From assembly GCA_964455375.1 (NCBI GenBank), contig CAYVXE010000159.1, positions 1 to 8,581 of the forward strand: DNA of 8,581 nt, written 5' to 3'. The notes beneath the pieces are model-generated. The model saw only the letters and a list, made by a program, of their open reading frames with translations, made no database searches and was not told where the DNA came from. Both the position numbers and the translations under genes were made by a program. Origin of the DNA: CAYVXE01 sp964455375 (GTDB lineage: Bacteria; Zhuqueibacterota; Zhuqueibacteria; Oceanimicrobiales; Oceanimicrobiaceae). Positions 1 to 5,805 of this stretch are shown here, piece by piece (position 1 is the first letter of the stretch; every line of letters begins with the position of its first letter).

Positions 1-92
1 GGGTAAATTGGGCCCATACAGTTGATTTCATTCATTTTTTTTACAGCGGAGCAGTGTAGATTGAGCATAGCACTGAATATTTGTTTATATTT

Positions 93-446
93 ATGAGACT
101 GTCACGATTTGTTTTATTGGCATTGTTTCTGCAAAGTGTCTTTTTTGTAGCAAGCTGCCACAACCAAAATCCCGCTGAACAGGCAACAGGAGTGTTGTCT
201 GTCGCCGTGACGGATGAATTCGTCGGTCCGGTGCCTGATGTGAAAATTACCATTAATCCGGGGAACCTGGTGCAACAGACCGGTGCAGACGGCACGGCGG
301 GATTTTCATTAACTCCCGGTGACTATTTCGTCGATGCGTCTGTGTGCTGTCTGGGTCCGCGTTTTATCGAGTATCACCGACCTGTGACTGTTGTACAAAA
401 TGATACGCTGCATGTTACATTAAACGCTTGCCTGCAATGTCTGTGA
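93..446 (+). CDS. Small predicted lipoprotein with a carboxypeptidase-regulatory-like beta-sandwich domain
   Basis: A 117-residue predicted lipoprotein. The frame is also open from a TTG at 81, but I chose the ATG at 93 because it gives a compact signal peptide: MRLSRF, a hydrophobic stretch to about residue 18, then the lipobox V-A-S-C with C22 as the lipidated cysteine. I see no clear Shine-Dalgarno site. The mature part (residues about 33-112) reads like a single carboxypeptidase-regulatory or transthyretin-like fold: a 'GVLSVAVTD' opening strand, a 'G-P-V-P-D-V-K-I-T' strand, a 'T-G-A-D-G-T-A-G-F' turn and an 'L-T-P-G-D-Y' segment, all typical of that superfamily. Such domains are usually structural or binding modules on secreted proteins; no enzyme is implied. 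Four mature cysteines (C85, C86, C113, C116) suggest disulfides or metal binding. It is separated from the next gene by 268 bases in which I see only a 10-base palindrome, GTCAATTGAC (448-457), and no terminator. Its exact function is unknown. Confidence 0.72.
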   Translation: MRLSRFVLLALFLQSVFFVASCHNQNPAEQATGVLSVAVTDEFVGPVPDVKITINPGNLVQQTGADGTAGFSLTPGDYFVDASVCCLGPRFIEYHRPVTVVQNDTLHVTLNACLQCL

Positions 447-714
447 TGTCAATTGACGTAGCATTTTTGCCAGAATGATTAAGGTGGGTCGCCTGCGCCT
501 TGCCGGTGCAACTTAGAATCTACGAATGAAAGTGATCTCAATAAAATGAGTCAATTGCGGAACTGTAGCACATGTTCTTCCGTTTTATTTATGAGTATGG
601 TTTTGCGCCTAATGTGCAAAAAAGTTTTGTCAAATCCGGAAGGCAAATCCATATTCGAATTCCCTTGTTCGGCGGCCACTTCAATTCCGTACAAAATAAA
701 AATAGGAGAAACGT

Positions 715-1173
715 ATGGATGACCAATTTCAAAAAAAGAGATTGGCTGTTTTATCCGTTTTGTTCCTGTTGCTCTTGTTTGCTTGCGGAGATTCCATCCT
801 GAATCCAATTGTGACATTGGATGAACCTTTTCAGTTAAAATACGGGCAGTTCAAAATACTGCAACCGGATAATCTTGTTGTAACGTTTGAACAGTTGATA
901 GGCGACTCCCGCTGTCCCATTGGTGTTGTCTGTTTTATTGCAGGAAACGCTGAAATCTTATTACTGTTACAAAAAGGCAATTCGGACCCAACAACTATTC
1001 ATCTCAAAATCGGGGTGCAGGTTACAAAAAAGGATACGCTTGTTCAGCAATTCGTAGATACGCTTGGATATAGAATCACCCTTATGGAACTCGATCCACA
1101 TCCGTATATGGACAAACATTTTAGTAAATCGAGTTATACGGCGCTCATAAAAATTCAGAAGAATATAGAATGA
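715..1173 (+). CDS. Predicted lipoprotein of the uncharacterised 'DSRCP...AGNA' family
   Basis: A 152-residue predicted lipoprotein. The ATG at 715 has a good ribosome binding site (AGGAG, 704-708). The signal peptide runs from KKRLAV through a leucine-rich core to L-F-A-C, with C24 lipidated. The mature protein carries the motif D64-S-R-C-P, then C73 and A76-G-N-A. From memory this resembles a recurring but uncharacterised family of small secreted bacterial proteins ('DSRCP..v.C.WAGNA'), in which the residue before AGNA is usually tryptophan; here it is isoleucine. The C-terminal part (about 118-148) has the family's 'Y-R-I-T-L-M-E-L-D-P-H-P-Y' strand and a closing strand 'Y-T-A-L-I-K-I'. 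C67 and C73 probably form a disulfide. No enzymatic function can be assigned. The gene lies 26 bases upstream of the serpin start and is probably co-transcribed with it. Confidence 0.8.
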   Translation: MDDQFQKKRLAVLSVLFLLLLFACGDSILNPIVTLDEPFQLKYGQFKILQPDNLVVTFEQLIGDSRCPIGVVCFIAGNAEILLLLQKGNSDPTTIHLKIGVQVTKKDTLVQQFVDTLGYRITLMELDPHPYMDKHFSKSSYTALIKIQKNIE

Positions 1174-1183
1174 GATACTCTTT

Positions 1184-1190
1184 AAAGGAG
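1184..1190 (+). promoter_or_regulatory. Ribosome binding site deciding the serpin start
   Basis: AAAGGAG lies 9 bases before the ATG at 1200. The frame is also open from an ATG at 1170 that overlaps the previous stop codon as ATGA. That earlier start would add ten residues including charged ones and would place this Shine-Dalgarno site inside the gene. The 1200 start gives a clean signal peptide, so it is preferred. Confidence 0.7.
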
Positions 1191-1199
1191 CTGTTTCAA

Positions 1200-2423
1200 A
1201 TGTTAAAATTAAAGGTTACCATTTTACTCGTTAGCAGTTTTCTTTTTATACAATGTTCCAACAGTCCGACGGGACCCAATGTGCGTGACTTGAATCAGTT
1301 GGAAAAGCAACTGGTTACCGCGGACAATCAGTTCGGATTTAATTTGTTCAAAACAATCAATACAGCGGATAAGGGCAAGAGCCTCTTCATTTCTCCACTC
1401 AGTGTTTCCATGGCTCTGGGTATGACACGCAACGGAGCCGCCGGTGAAACCGAACGAGCCATGCAGTCCGTATTGGCTTTCGACAACATGAGCGACGACG
1501 AGGTGAATCAATCCTATCGCAGTCTCATCGATTTGCTGGTCAATCTCGACCCGAAAGTTACGATGCAGCTCGCCAACTCCATTTGGACACGGCAGGGCAT
1601 GACGTTTAATGAGGATTTTCTGAACACAAACAAAACCTATTTTGATGCTTTTGTGCAAGCGCTTGACTTCAACGATGCCAATTCTGTGGCGATTATAAAC
1701 AACTGGGTCAAAGACAATACGAATGGTAAAATTGAAAAAATCGTCGATAGAATCGATGCTGAAGCGGTGATGTTCCTCATCAACGCCATTTATTTCAAAG
1801 GGACATGGGCCTTCGAATTTGATAAGGACTTGACCGGCGATGCACCGTTTCATCTTGCCGATGGTACGGAAACGACCGTCAGGATGATGCATCTAACCGG
1901 AGACCTCAACTATTTTGAAAATGACCTGTTTCAGGCGGTCGATTTATCCTACGGTGCCCAGCTTTACAGTATGATGATTTTGCTGCCAAAACCGGACACA
2001 GATATCGACGACCTGGTGAACCTTTTAAACGCGGAGAACTGGCAGTTTTGGAATAATAATTTACACACGACCGCCATAAATTTGTCTTTACCAAAATTTA
2101 AACTGGATTATGAAATTAGCCTTAAGGATGTGTTGAGTGCCATGGGCATGGGAATCGCTTTCGATCCAGACAGAGCGGACTTCGGCCGCATGCTCTCTGT
2201 GCCAGAGCAGGTTCTTTTTCTTACAAATGTAAAACACAAAACCTTTGTGGAGGTCAACGAAGAAGGCACTGCGGCAGCAGCGGTGACCTCCGTGGAAGTT
2301 GGCGTGACCTCCGTACCAGAGCGCCTTAGCGTGAATGTGAATCATCCGTTTCTGTTTGTTATCCGCGACCATAATTCCGGAGCGATTATTTTTATGGGGA
2401 AAATGCTGGAACCCGTACAATAA
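1200..2423 (+). CDS. Serpin-family protease inhibitor, predicted lipoprotein
   Basis: A 407-residue full-length serpin (family I4). Residues 1-18 form a signal peptide ending F-I-Q-C with C19, so it is probably a lipoprotein, although glutamine at -1 of the lipobox is unusual. The serpin fold starts around residue 43. Visible family signatures are the shutter segment F-I-S-P-L-S-V-S (63-70), N195-A-I-Y-F-K-G-T-W203, L-S-L-P-K-F (295-300), and the C-terminal H-P-F-L-F-V-I-R-D (382-390) with I-F-M-G-K (397-401). The hinge of the reactive centre loop, E354-E-G-T-A-A-A-A-V-T363, is small-residue-rich, as in inhibitory serpins that insert the loop into sheet A. With the usual 17-residue spacing the scissile bond would be T370-S371, surrounded by V, G, S and T, which hints at targets of elastase-like or subtilisin-like preference. 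The exact P1 is uncertain because the loop is about two residues longer than in alpha-1-antitrypsin. Likely role (inferred): protecting the cell surface from foreign or self proteases. Confidence 0.95.
   Translation: MLKLKVTILLVSSFLFIQCSNSPTGPNVRDLNQLEKQLVTADNQFGFNLFKTINTADKGKSLFISPLSVSMALGMTRNGAAGETERAMQSVLAFDNMSDDEVNQSYRSLIDLLVNLDPKVTMQLANSIWTRQGMTFNEDFLNTNKTYFDAFVQALDFNDANSVAIINNWVKDNTNGKIEKIVDRIDAEAVMFLINAIYFKGTWAFEFDKDLTGDAPFHLADGTETTVRMMHLTGDLNYFENDLFQAVDLSYGAQLYSMMILLPKPDTDIDDLVNLLNAENWQFWNNNLHTTAINLSLPKFKLDYEISLKDVLSAMGMGIAFDPDRADFGRMLSVPEQVLFLTNVKHKTFVEVNEEGTAAAAVTSVEVGVTSVPERLSVNVNHPFLFVIRDHNSGAIIFMGKMLEPVQ
2283..2314 (+). repeat. 11-base direct repeat inside the serpin reactive centre loop
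   Basis: GTGACCTCCGT occurs at 2283-2293 and again at 2304-2314, a period of exactly 21 bases (seven codons). The encoded loop reads V-T-S-V-E-V-G then V-T-S-V-P, so the repeat is in frame and covers the predicted P9-P2' region. It may mark a small duplication in the specificity-determining segment. Confidence 0.7.
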
Positions 2424-2470
2424 TTTTGAATGTAGGCTGAGAAGCTTGCGTCCTCGGGGGTAGCGGGATA

Positions 2471-2983
2471 ATGATGAAAAAGGTCAAAATATATATTCCC
2501 CTGCTTTTTTTATTGCTGGTCGCTTGCGGTGGTAAGAGTGGCATCATAGGTCCGGTTGCGGGGAGTATTTATTTCAATTCATTTGAATCAGCTCAAGATA
2601 CCATAGGTTGGAAAGGCAGTGGCAGCATCGATTTTAGCGAGGATGCACCGCCTGGTGGGGGTAAGCGTTCGTTGTTTGTCTCCGGGGCCTGCAGTGTGCC
2701 TCACGCGGTTTTCACCTTGCCTGCACTGGCAGAAGACGGCTATTATCGCTTGCAGTGCTGGGGGAAAAATTTACAACTTGGCGGCAGTGTCCGTTTAGCA
2801 GTAGAAGGATTGGAGACCGGTCAGCAAGTGGTGGTACAAGACAGCAATTGGGTGTTTTTGGAAACGAACCAGCCTTTGTTTTGCCCGAAACATTATCATT
2901 TGTGTCTGATGCTCTCCTCCGGTGGCATTGTTGCAAGTGCTATGCTGGTCGACCTCATTCAAATAATTAAAGTCAGCAACTAA
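2471..2983 (+). CDS. Predicted lipoprotein, possible jelly-roll (carbohydrate-binding-like) domain
   Basis: A 170-residue predicted lipoprotein. ATG codons at 2471 and 2474 are both possible; GGG-rich sequence just upstream (2456-2467) is the only ribosome-binding candidate. The signal peptide is MMKKVK, a hydrophobic core, then L-V-A-C with C19, followed by a G-G-K-S-G linker. The mature part (about 33-167) opens with Y-F-N-S-F-E-S, then a Trp at 47, a G-G-G-K-R-S-L-F-V strand, a D-G-Y-Y-R-L segment and a terminal strand A-M-L-V-D-L-I-Q-I. This order resembles galactose-binding-like jelly-roll modules of secreted glycan-active proteins, but I cannot name a family. Mature cysteines at 74, 96, 138 and 145 could form two disulfides. 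The gene follows the serpin by 47 bases without an evident terminator and is the last gene of that transcript. Function unknown. Confidence 0.75.
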   Translation: MMKKVKIYIPLLFLLLVACGGKSGIIGPVAGSIYFNSFESAQDTIGWKGSGSIDFSEDAPPGGGKRSLFVSGACSVPHAVFTLPALAEDGYYRLQCWGKNLQLGGSVRLAVEGLETGQQVVVQDSNWVFLETNQPLFCPKHYHLCLMLSSGGIVASAMLVDLIQIIKVSN

Positions 2984-3063
2984 GAAGGTAAACGGCGACT
3001 CAGGTGTTTTGACAATCGGCCTGCTAAAAAATAACGATTGACTTTTTATTTCCTTCCTCTAAA

Positions 3064-3104
3064 AGGCGTACTCTTTATGAAACGTACGCCTCCTCTCTCA
3101 TTTT
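3064..3104 (+). terminator. Probable terminator of the lipoprotein/serpin transcript
   Basis: Hairpin with an 8-base stem (AGGCGTAC at 3064-3071 pairs with GTACGCCT at 3084-3091) and a 12-base loop, followed by a pyrimidine-rich stretch ending in TTTT (3101-3104). The U-run is interrupted, so termination may be weak. Its position between the lipoprotein gene and the Feo promoter fits. Confidence 0.5.
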
Positions 3105-3164
3105 AGACAGTAATAACTACCACTAAGAACGTACAAAGTTAAATAAATTATGACAAAAAAATAA

Positions 3165-3184
3165 TTTAGGTTATCCTAAAAAAT
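3165..3184 (+). promoter_or_regulatory. DtxR-type metal-responsive operator upstream of the Feo operon
   Basis: TTTAGGTTATCCTAAA (3165-3180) is an inverted repeat with 6-base arms, TTTAGG and CCTAAA, around a TTAT centre. Aligned with the classical DtxR/IdeR box TTAGGTTAGCCTAACCTAA, the 19 bases from 3166 to 3184 match at 14 positions. It lies about 60 bases upstream of a gene for a DtxR-family regulator, so autoregulation is the obvious reading. It sits just upstream of the -35 element, not over the -10. Confidence 0.75.
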
Positions 3185-3187
3185 AAC

Positions 3188-3217
3188 TTGACATTTATAT
3201 GTTAAATTTATTAATAT
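3188..3217 (+). promoter_or_regulatory. Sigma70-like promoter of the Feo operon
   Basis: A perfect -35 TTGACA (3188-3193) and a -10 candidate TAATAT (3212-3217) are separated by 18 bases; TTAATA at 3211 gives 17. The start site would be around 3224, leaving a leader of about 20 bases. The -35 also forms one arm of a second imperfect palindrome (3188-3205), which could be part of the operator. Confidence 0.6.
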
Positions 3218-3244
3218 AGACCGAAATAAAAAGTTGGAATTTTT

Positions 3245-3931
3245 ATGATAACACAGGCAATTCAGGATTATTTGAAAATTATTTACAAATTAGGGGCAGA
3301 GCAAAAGCCGGTAAATACAAATGCTATTTCAGACAGGATGTGTATCGCTCAGGGTTCTGTGACCGGGATGCTTAAGAAGCTTGCCGAGCTTAATCTAATT
3401 ACTTACACCCCTTATCACGGTGTTCGTTTAACAGATGCAGGTAAGAACATCGCATTAGAAATTATTCGACATCACCGGCTACTTGAGCTTTATCTGGCTG
3501 AGGCGCTGGGATATTCCTGGGACCGGGTGCACGATGAAGCTGAAAAACTGGAACATCATATTTCCGAGGAATTTGAAGACCGGGTGGCAGAATTCCTTGG
3601 CAATCCGGATTTCGATCCGCATGGTGCGCCGATTCCGTCCAAAGACGGAACACTACCAGACCGATTGTTGGCTCCTCTGGACTCGGCTCAAACCGGTTCA
3701 CGTGTTCGGGTTGAACAGGTGAGTGACAGTGATCCTGAAATATTACGCTATTTGGGCAATCTTGGAATATTTCCTACTGTTGAATTAGATGTCCTTGAAA
3801 GAATACCGTTTGGTTCTACACTTCTGGTACAAATAGGTGGTACCCGCTACCACCTGGGGGAGAAATTAACCCAATCGATTATGATTTCGAAAATTTCTAA
3901 CAGTACGTCTAATCGGGGGGAACTTGTATGA
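3245..3931 (+). CDS. DtxR/MntR-family metal-dependent transcriptional regulator with a C-terminal FeoA-like domain
   Basis: A 228-residue cytoplasmic regulator that should bind DNA when loaded with Fe2+ or Mn2+. Domains in order: a winged helix (about 1-65; recognition helix around A35-Q-G-S-V-T-G-M-L), the metal-binding and dimerisation helices (about 66-140, with the family's D-P-H-G-x-P-I-P at 124-131), and a FeoA/SH3-like domain (about 147-216). By alignment the metal ligands are D8, H77, E81, H96, E100, E103 and H104. D8 and E100 replace Met10 and Cys102 of iron-sensing DtxR and match the manganese sensor MntR, although MntR's second helix-1 ligand (E11) is K11 here. The DtxR ancillary-site residues (H77, E81, H96) are kept. 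Translation starts at ATG 3245, preceded by a weak GGA (3236-3238). It is the first gene of the Feo operon, behind a DtxR box, and overlaps the next gene by four bases. Likely role: metal-dependent control of the operon and of itself. Confidence 0.93.
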   Translation: MITQAIQDYLKIIYKLGAEQKPVNTNAISDRMCIAQGSVTGMLKKLAELNLITYTPYHGVRLTDAGKNIALEIIRHHRLLELYLAEALGYSWDRVHDEAEKLEHHISEEFEDRVAEFLGNPDFDPHGAPIPSKDGTLPDRLLAPLDSAQTGSRVRVEQVSDSDPEILRYLGNLGIFPTVELDVLERIPFGSTLLVQIGGTRYHLGEKLTQSIMISKISNSTSNRGELV

Positions 3932-4968
3932 GTCCTTTGGTTTCTTTGTTGTTGTTTTTGTTTTGTTTAATAGCGATTTTTTATCTATTTTGGCCAGGAA
4001 TCGGTTTGTTCTGGAAATGGCAGCAGGGGCGGAGAAGTACGGAACGCATTTTAATCGAAGACGCCCTGAAACATTTATTCGATCAGGAATACAAAGGGTG
4101 GCATTGTACCATCCAAAGTCTTGCCGGCGTTTTATCGATATCATCTGAAAGGGCTGCGAGGCTTTTGTCCAGACTTCAGGCGCTGGGGCTTGTAAATATG
4201 TCAGGTAGCATTTTTCTGTTGACGGACGAAGGCCGGCACTATGCGCTGAGAATGGTTCGTGTGCATCGGCTGTGGGAACGTTACCTGGCTGACGAAACCG
4301 GCGTGGAGGAAAAAGAGTGGCACCAAAAGGCAGAGGTATTGGAGCATCAAATGACCGAGGCGGAAACAGAACAGTTGGCGGCTGCTGTGGGAAATGCCAC
4401 CTATGATCCGCACGGTGATCCCATTCCAACGTCAACGGGTAATGTGCCACCTCCAAAGGGAATTCCTCTCACTGAATTAAAAATTGGTGAACTGGCAAGA
4501 ATCACGCATATTGAGGATGAACCTGAGTTGCTGTATGCTCAGATCACTGCTGTGGGATTACATCCGGGAATGAAGATACAGATCATTGAAAAAAATGCAC
4601 AACGGCTTCGGTTTGTAGCGGACGGCGAAGAAATTATTCTGGCACCGGTGGTTGCAAACCAGGTGACGGTAGAATCCTTACCGAAAGAACAAGGGATGGA
4701 AGGGCCTTTTGAAAATTTGAGTATTTTGAAGCCCGGTGAAAAAGGGCGGGTTATCGCCATTTCCAGTGTTTGCCGCGGTCAGCAAAGGCGTCGGCTCATG
4801 GACTTAGGTATCGTGCCGGGCACGATAATCCGCATGGAAATGCAAAGTGCGAGTGGTGACCCCATCGCTTATTTGATCCGCGGCGCAGTCATCGCTATCA
4901 GAAAAGAGCAGGCAAAATTGATCAACATTGAACGAATTACGGAGAACGTCGTCTATGAATCTGTCTAA
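3928..4968 (+). CDS. Membrane-anchored DtxR-like protein fused to two FeoA domains
   Basis: A 346-residue fusion. Residues about 4-22 form a single transmembrane helix. The flanking charges (none before it; K30, R35, R36 after it) predict an outside N terminus and cytoplasmic domains. Residues about 36-167 are a DtxR-like winged helix plus metal-binding module. The ligands align with those of the upstream regulator: D45, H113, E117, H132, E136, E139 and H140, followed by D-P-H-G-D-P-I-P (160-167). Two FeoA/SH3-like domains follow, about 182-250 and 263-336. The last is the more classical FeoA (L-K-P-G-E-K-G-R-V, R-L-M-D-L-G-I-V-P-G-T, G-D-P-I-A-Y, A-I-R-K-E-Q-A). FeoA supports Fe2+ uptake by FeoB and is thought to contact its cytoplasmic part. 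No methionine lies between M1 and M91, so ATG starts cannot give a soluble form. The ATGA overlap with the preceding gene suggests translational coupling. Whether it still binds DNA is unclear; it could instead regulate FeoB directly. Confidence 0.88.
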   Translation: MSPLVSLLLFLFCLIAIFYLFWPGIGLFWKWQQGRRSTERILIEDALKHLFDQEYKGWHCTIQSLAGVLSISSERAARLLSRLQALGLVNMSGSIFLLTDEGRHYALRMVRVHRLWERYLADETGVEEKEWHQKAEVLEHQMTEAETEQLAAAVGNATYDPHGDPIPTSTGNVPPPKGIPLTELKIGELARITHIEDEPELLYAQITAVGLHPGMKIQIIEKNAQRLRFVADGEEIILAPVVANQVTVESLPKEQGMEGPFENLSILKPGEKGRVIAISSVCRGQQRRRLMDLGIVPGTIIRMEMQSASGDPIAYLIRGAVIAIRKEQAKLINIERITENVVYESV

Positions 4969-5776
4969 TGCAGCAGACGGGTGTGCAACCTGTCCGGTAC
5001 ACAATACAGCGAATCTTACCAAACTCGGTGTGAATATGGAAAACTGGGATTATGTACTTGCACTTACAGGTAATCCCAACACCGGAAAAAGTACCGTTTT
5101 TAATGCGTTGACAGGATTAAAGCAACATACGGGTAACTGGCCGGGGAAAACGGTGACGCGTGCTGAAGGTGGTTTCTCGTACGCTGAGAAACGGTATAAA
5201 ATCGTCGATCTGCCGGGAACCTATTCTCTACTGTCCACAAGTACGGACGAAGAGATTGCCAGAAATTTCATCTTGTTCGGCAATCCCGATGTTACAGTCA
5301 TCGTGGTCGACGCCACTCGTCTGGAACGCAATTTAAATCTCGTCCTCCAGGTTCTGGAGATTACCGATCGTGCGGTTCTTTGTCTCAACCTGATCGATGA
5401 GGCCCGGCGGCATAAAATTGATGTGAATGTGCATTTATTGTCAAAAAAACTGGGCATTCCCGTGGTTCCCACAGCAGCTCGTCAGAATGAGGGGATTCCG
5501 CAGCTTTTGACAGCCATAGATGACGTAGCCACCGGACAATATATTTGTAAGCCGCACCGGGTTAAAAATGTTTCAAAGCCGGTAAAAAAGGCCTTAGACG
5601 AACTCGTCGTGGAAATCAAAAAGAGATTTCCGGGACTGCATAATGCACGATGGGTCGCATTGCGATTATTGGAGGGTGACCGGAGAATCGGTGAGGCCGT
5701 TGAGTCCGGAGAACTCGGTGACCTGACCCGGTTGCAGCATGATCAAATTCCAATAGAGCAAAAAGTTGAACTGTAA
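4955..5776 (+). CDS. feoB: FeoB GTPase domain protein (N-terminal half of a split FeoB)
   Basis: A 273-residue cytoplasmic G protein, the regulatory half of the Fe2+ transporter FeoB. The ATG at 4955 is preferred over the upstream TTG at 4928 because GGAG (4941-4944) stands 10 bases ahead of it; the gene overlaps its predecessor by 14 bases. Visible G motifs: G1 G-N-P-N-T-G-K-S-T (39-47), switch I with H-T-G-N-W-P-G-K-T-V (58-67), G3 D-L-P-G (85-88), G4 N-L-I-D (145-148) and G5-like T-A-A (173-175). The helical GDI-type region follows, with A-R-W-V-A-L-R-L-L-E-G-D (231-242). The protein then stops where most FeoB proteins continue into the membrane domain. An N-terminal extension contains C10-A-T-C13-P, a CxxC that could bind metal or be redox active. 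A later ATG at 5036 would remove this extension, but the ribosome binding site favours 4955. The permease follows in another frame. Confidence 0.93.
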   Translation: MNLSNAADGCATCPVHNTANLTKLGVNMENWDYVLALTGNPNTGKSTVFNALTGLKQHTGNWPGKTVTRAEGGFSYAEKRYKIVDLPGTYSLLSTSTDEEIARNFILFGNPDVTVIVVDATRLERNLNLVLQVLEITDRAVLCLNLIDEARRHKIDVNVHLLSKKLGIPVVPTAARQNEGIPQLLTAIDDVATGQYICKPHRVKNVSKPVKKALDELVVEIKKRFPGLHNARWVALRLLEGDRRIGEAVESGELGDLTRLQHDQIPIEQKVEL

Positions 5777-5805
5777 ATTAAAATTTTCCTGACTATAGAG
5801 AACAA

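Noticed and set aside
1..59. Possible tail of an upstream gene in a short open frame ending in TAG at 57-59
   Set aside because: Only 18 codons are visible, with no recognisable motif, so it cannot be told from chance.
625..635. TTTTGTCAAAT shared with 8515-8525, considered as a common promoter motif
   Set aside because: Several 11-base matches are expected by chance in a window of this size, and neither copy has a convincing -10 element at proper spacing.
572..802. A 76-residue open frame on the plus strand
   Set aside because: It overlaps the start and signal peptide of the lipoprotein gene at 715 in another frame and has no ribosome binding site or domain character.
1224..1892. A 222-residue open frame on the minus strand
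   Set aside because: It lies entirely antisense to the serpin gene, whose protein is unmistakable, and its translation has no recognisable character.
3866..4456. A 196-residue open frame on the minus strand
   Set aside because: Antisense to the regulator and FeoA-fusion genes; low-complexity, proline- and arginine-rich translation typical of a shadow frame.
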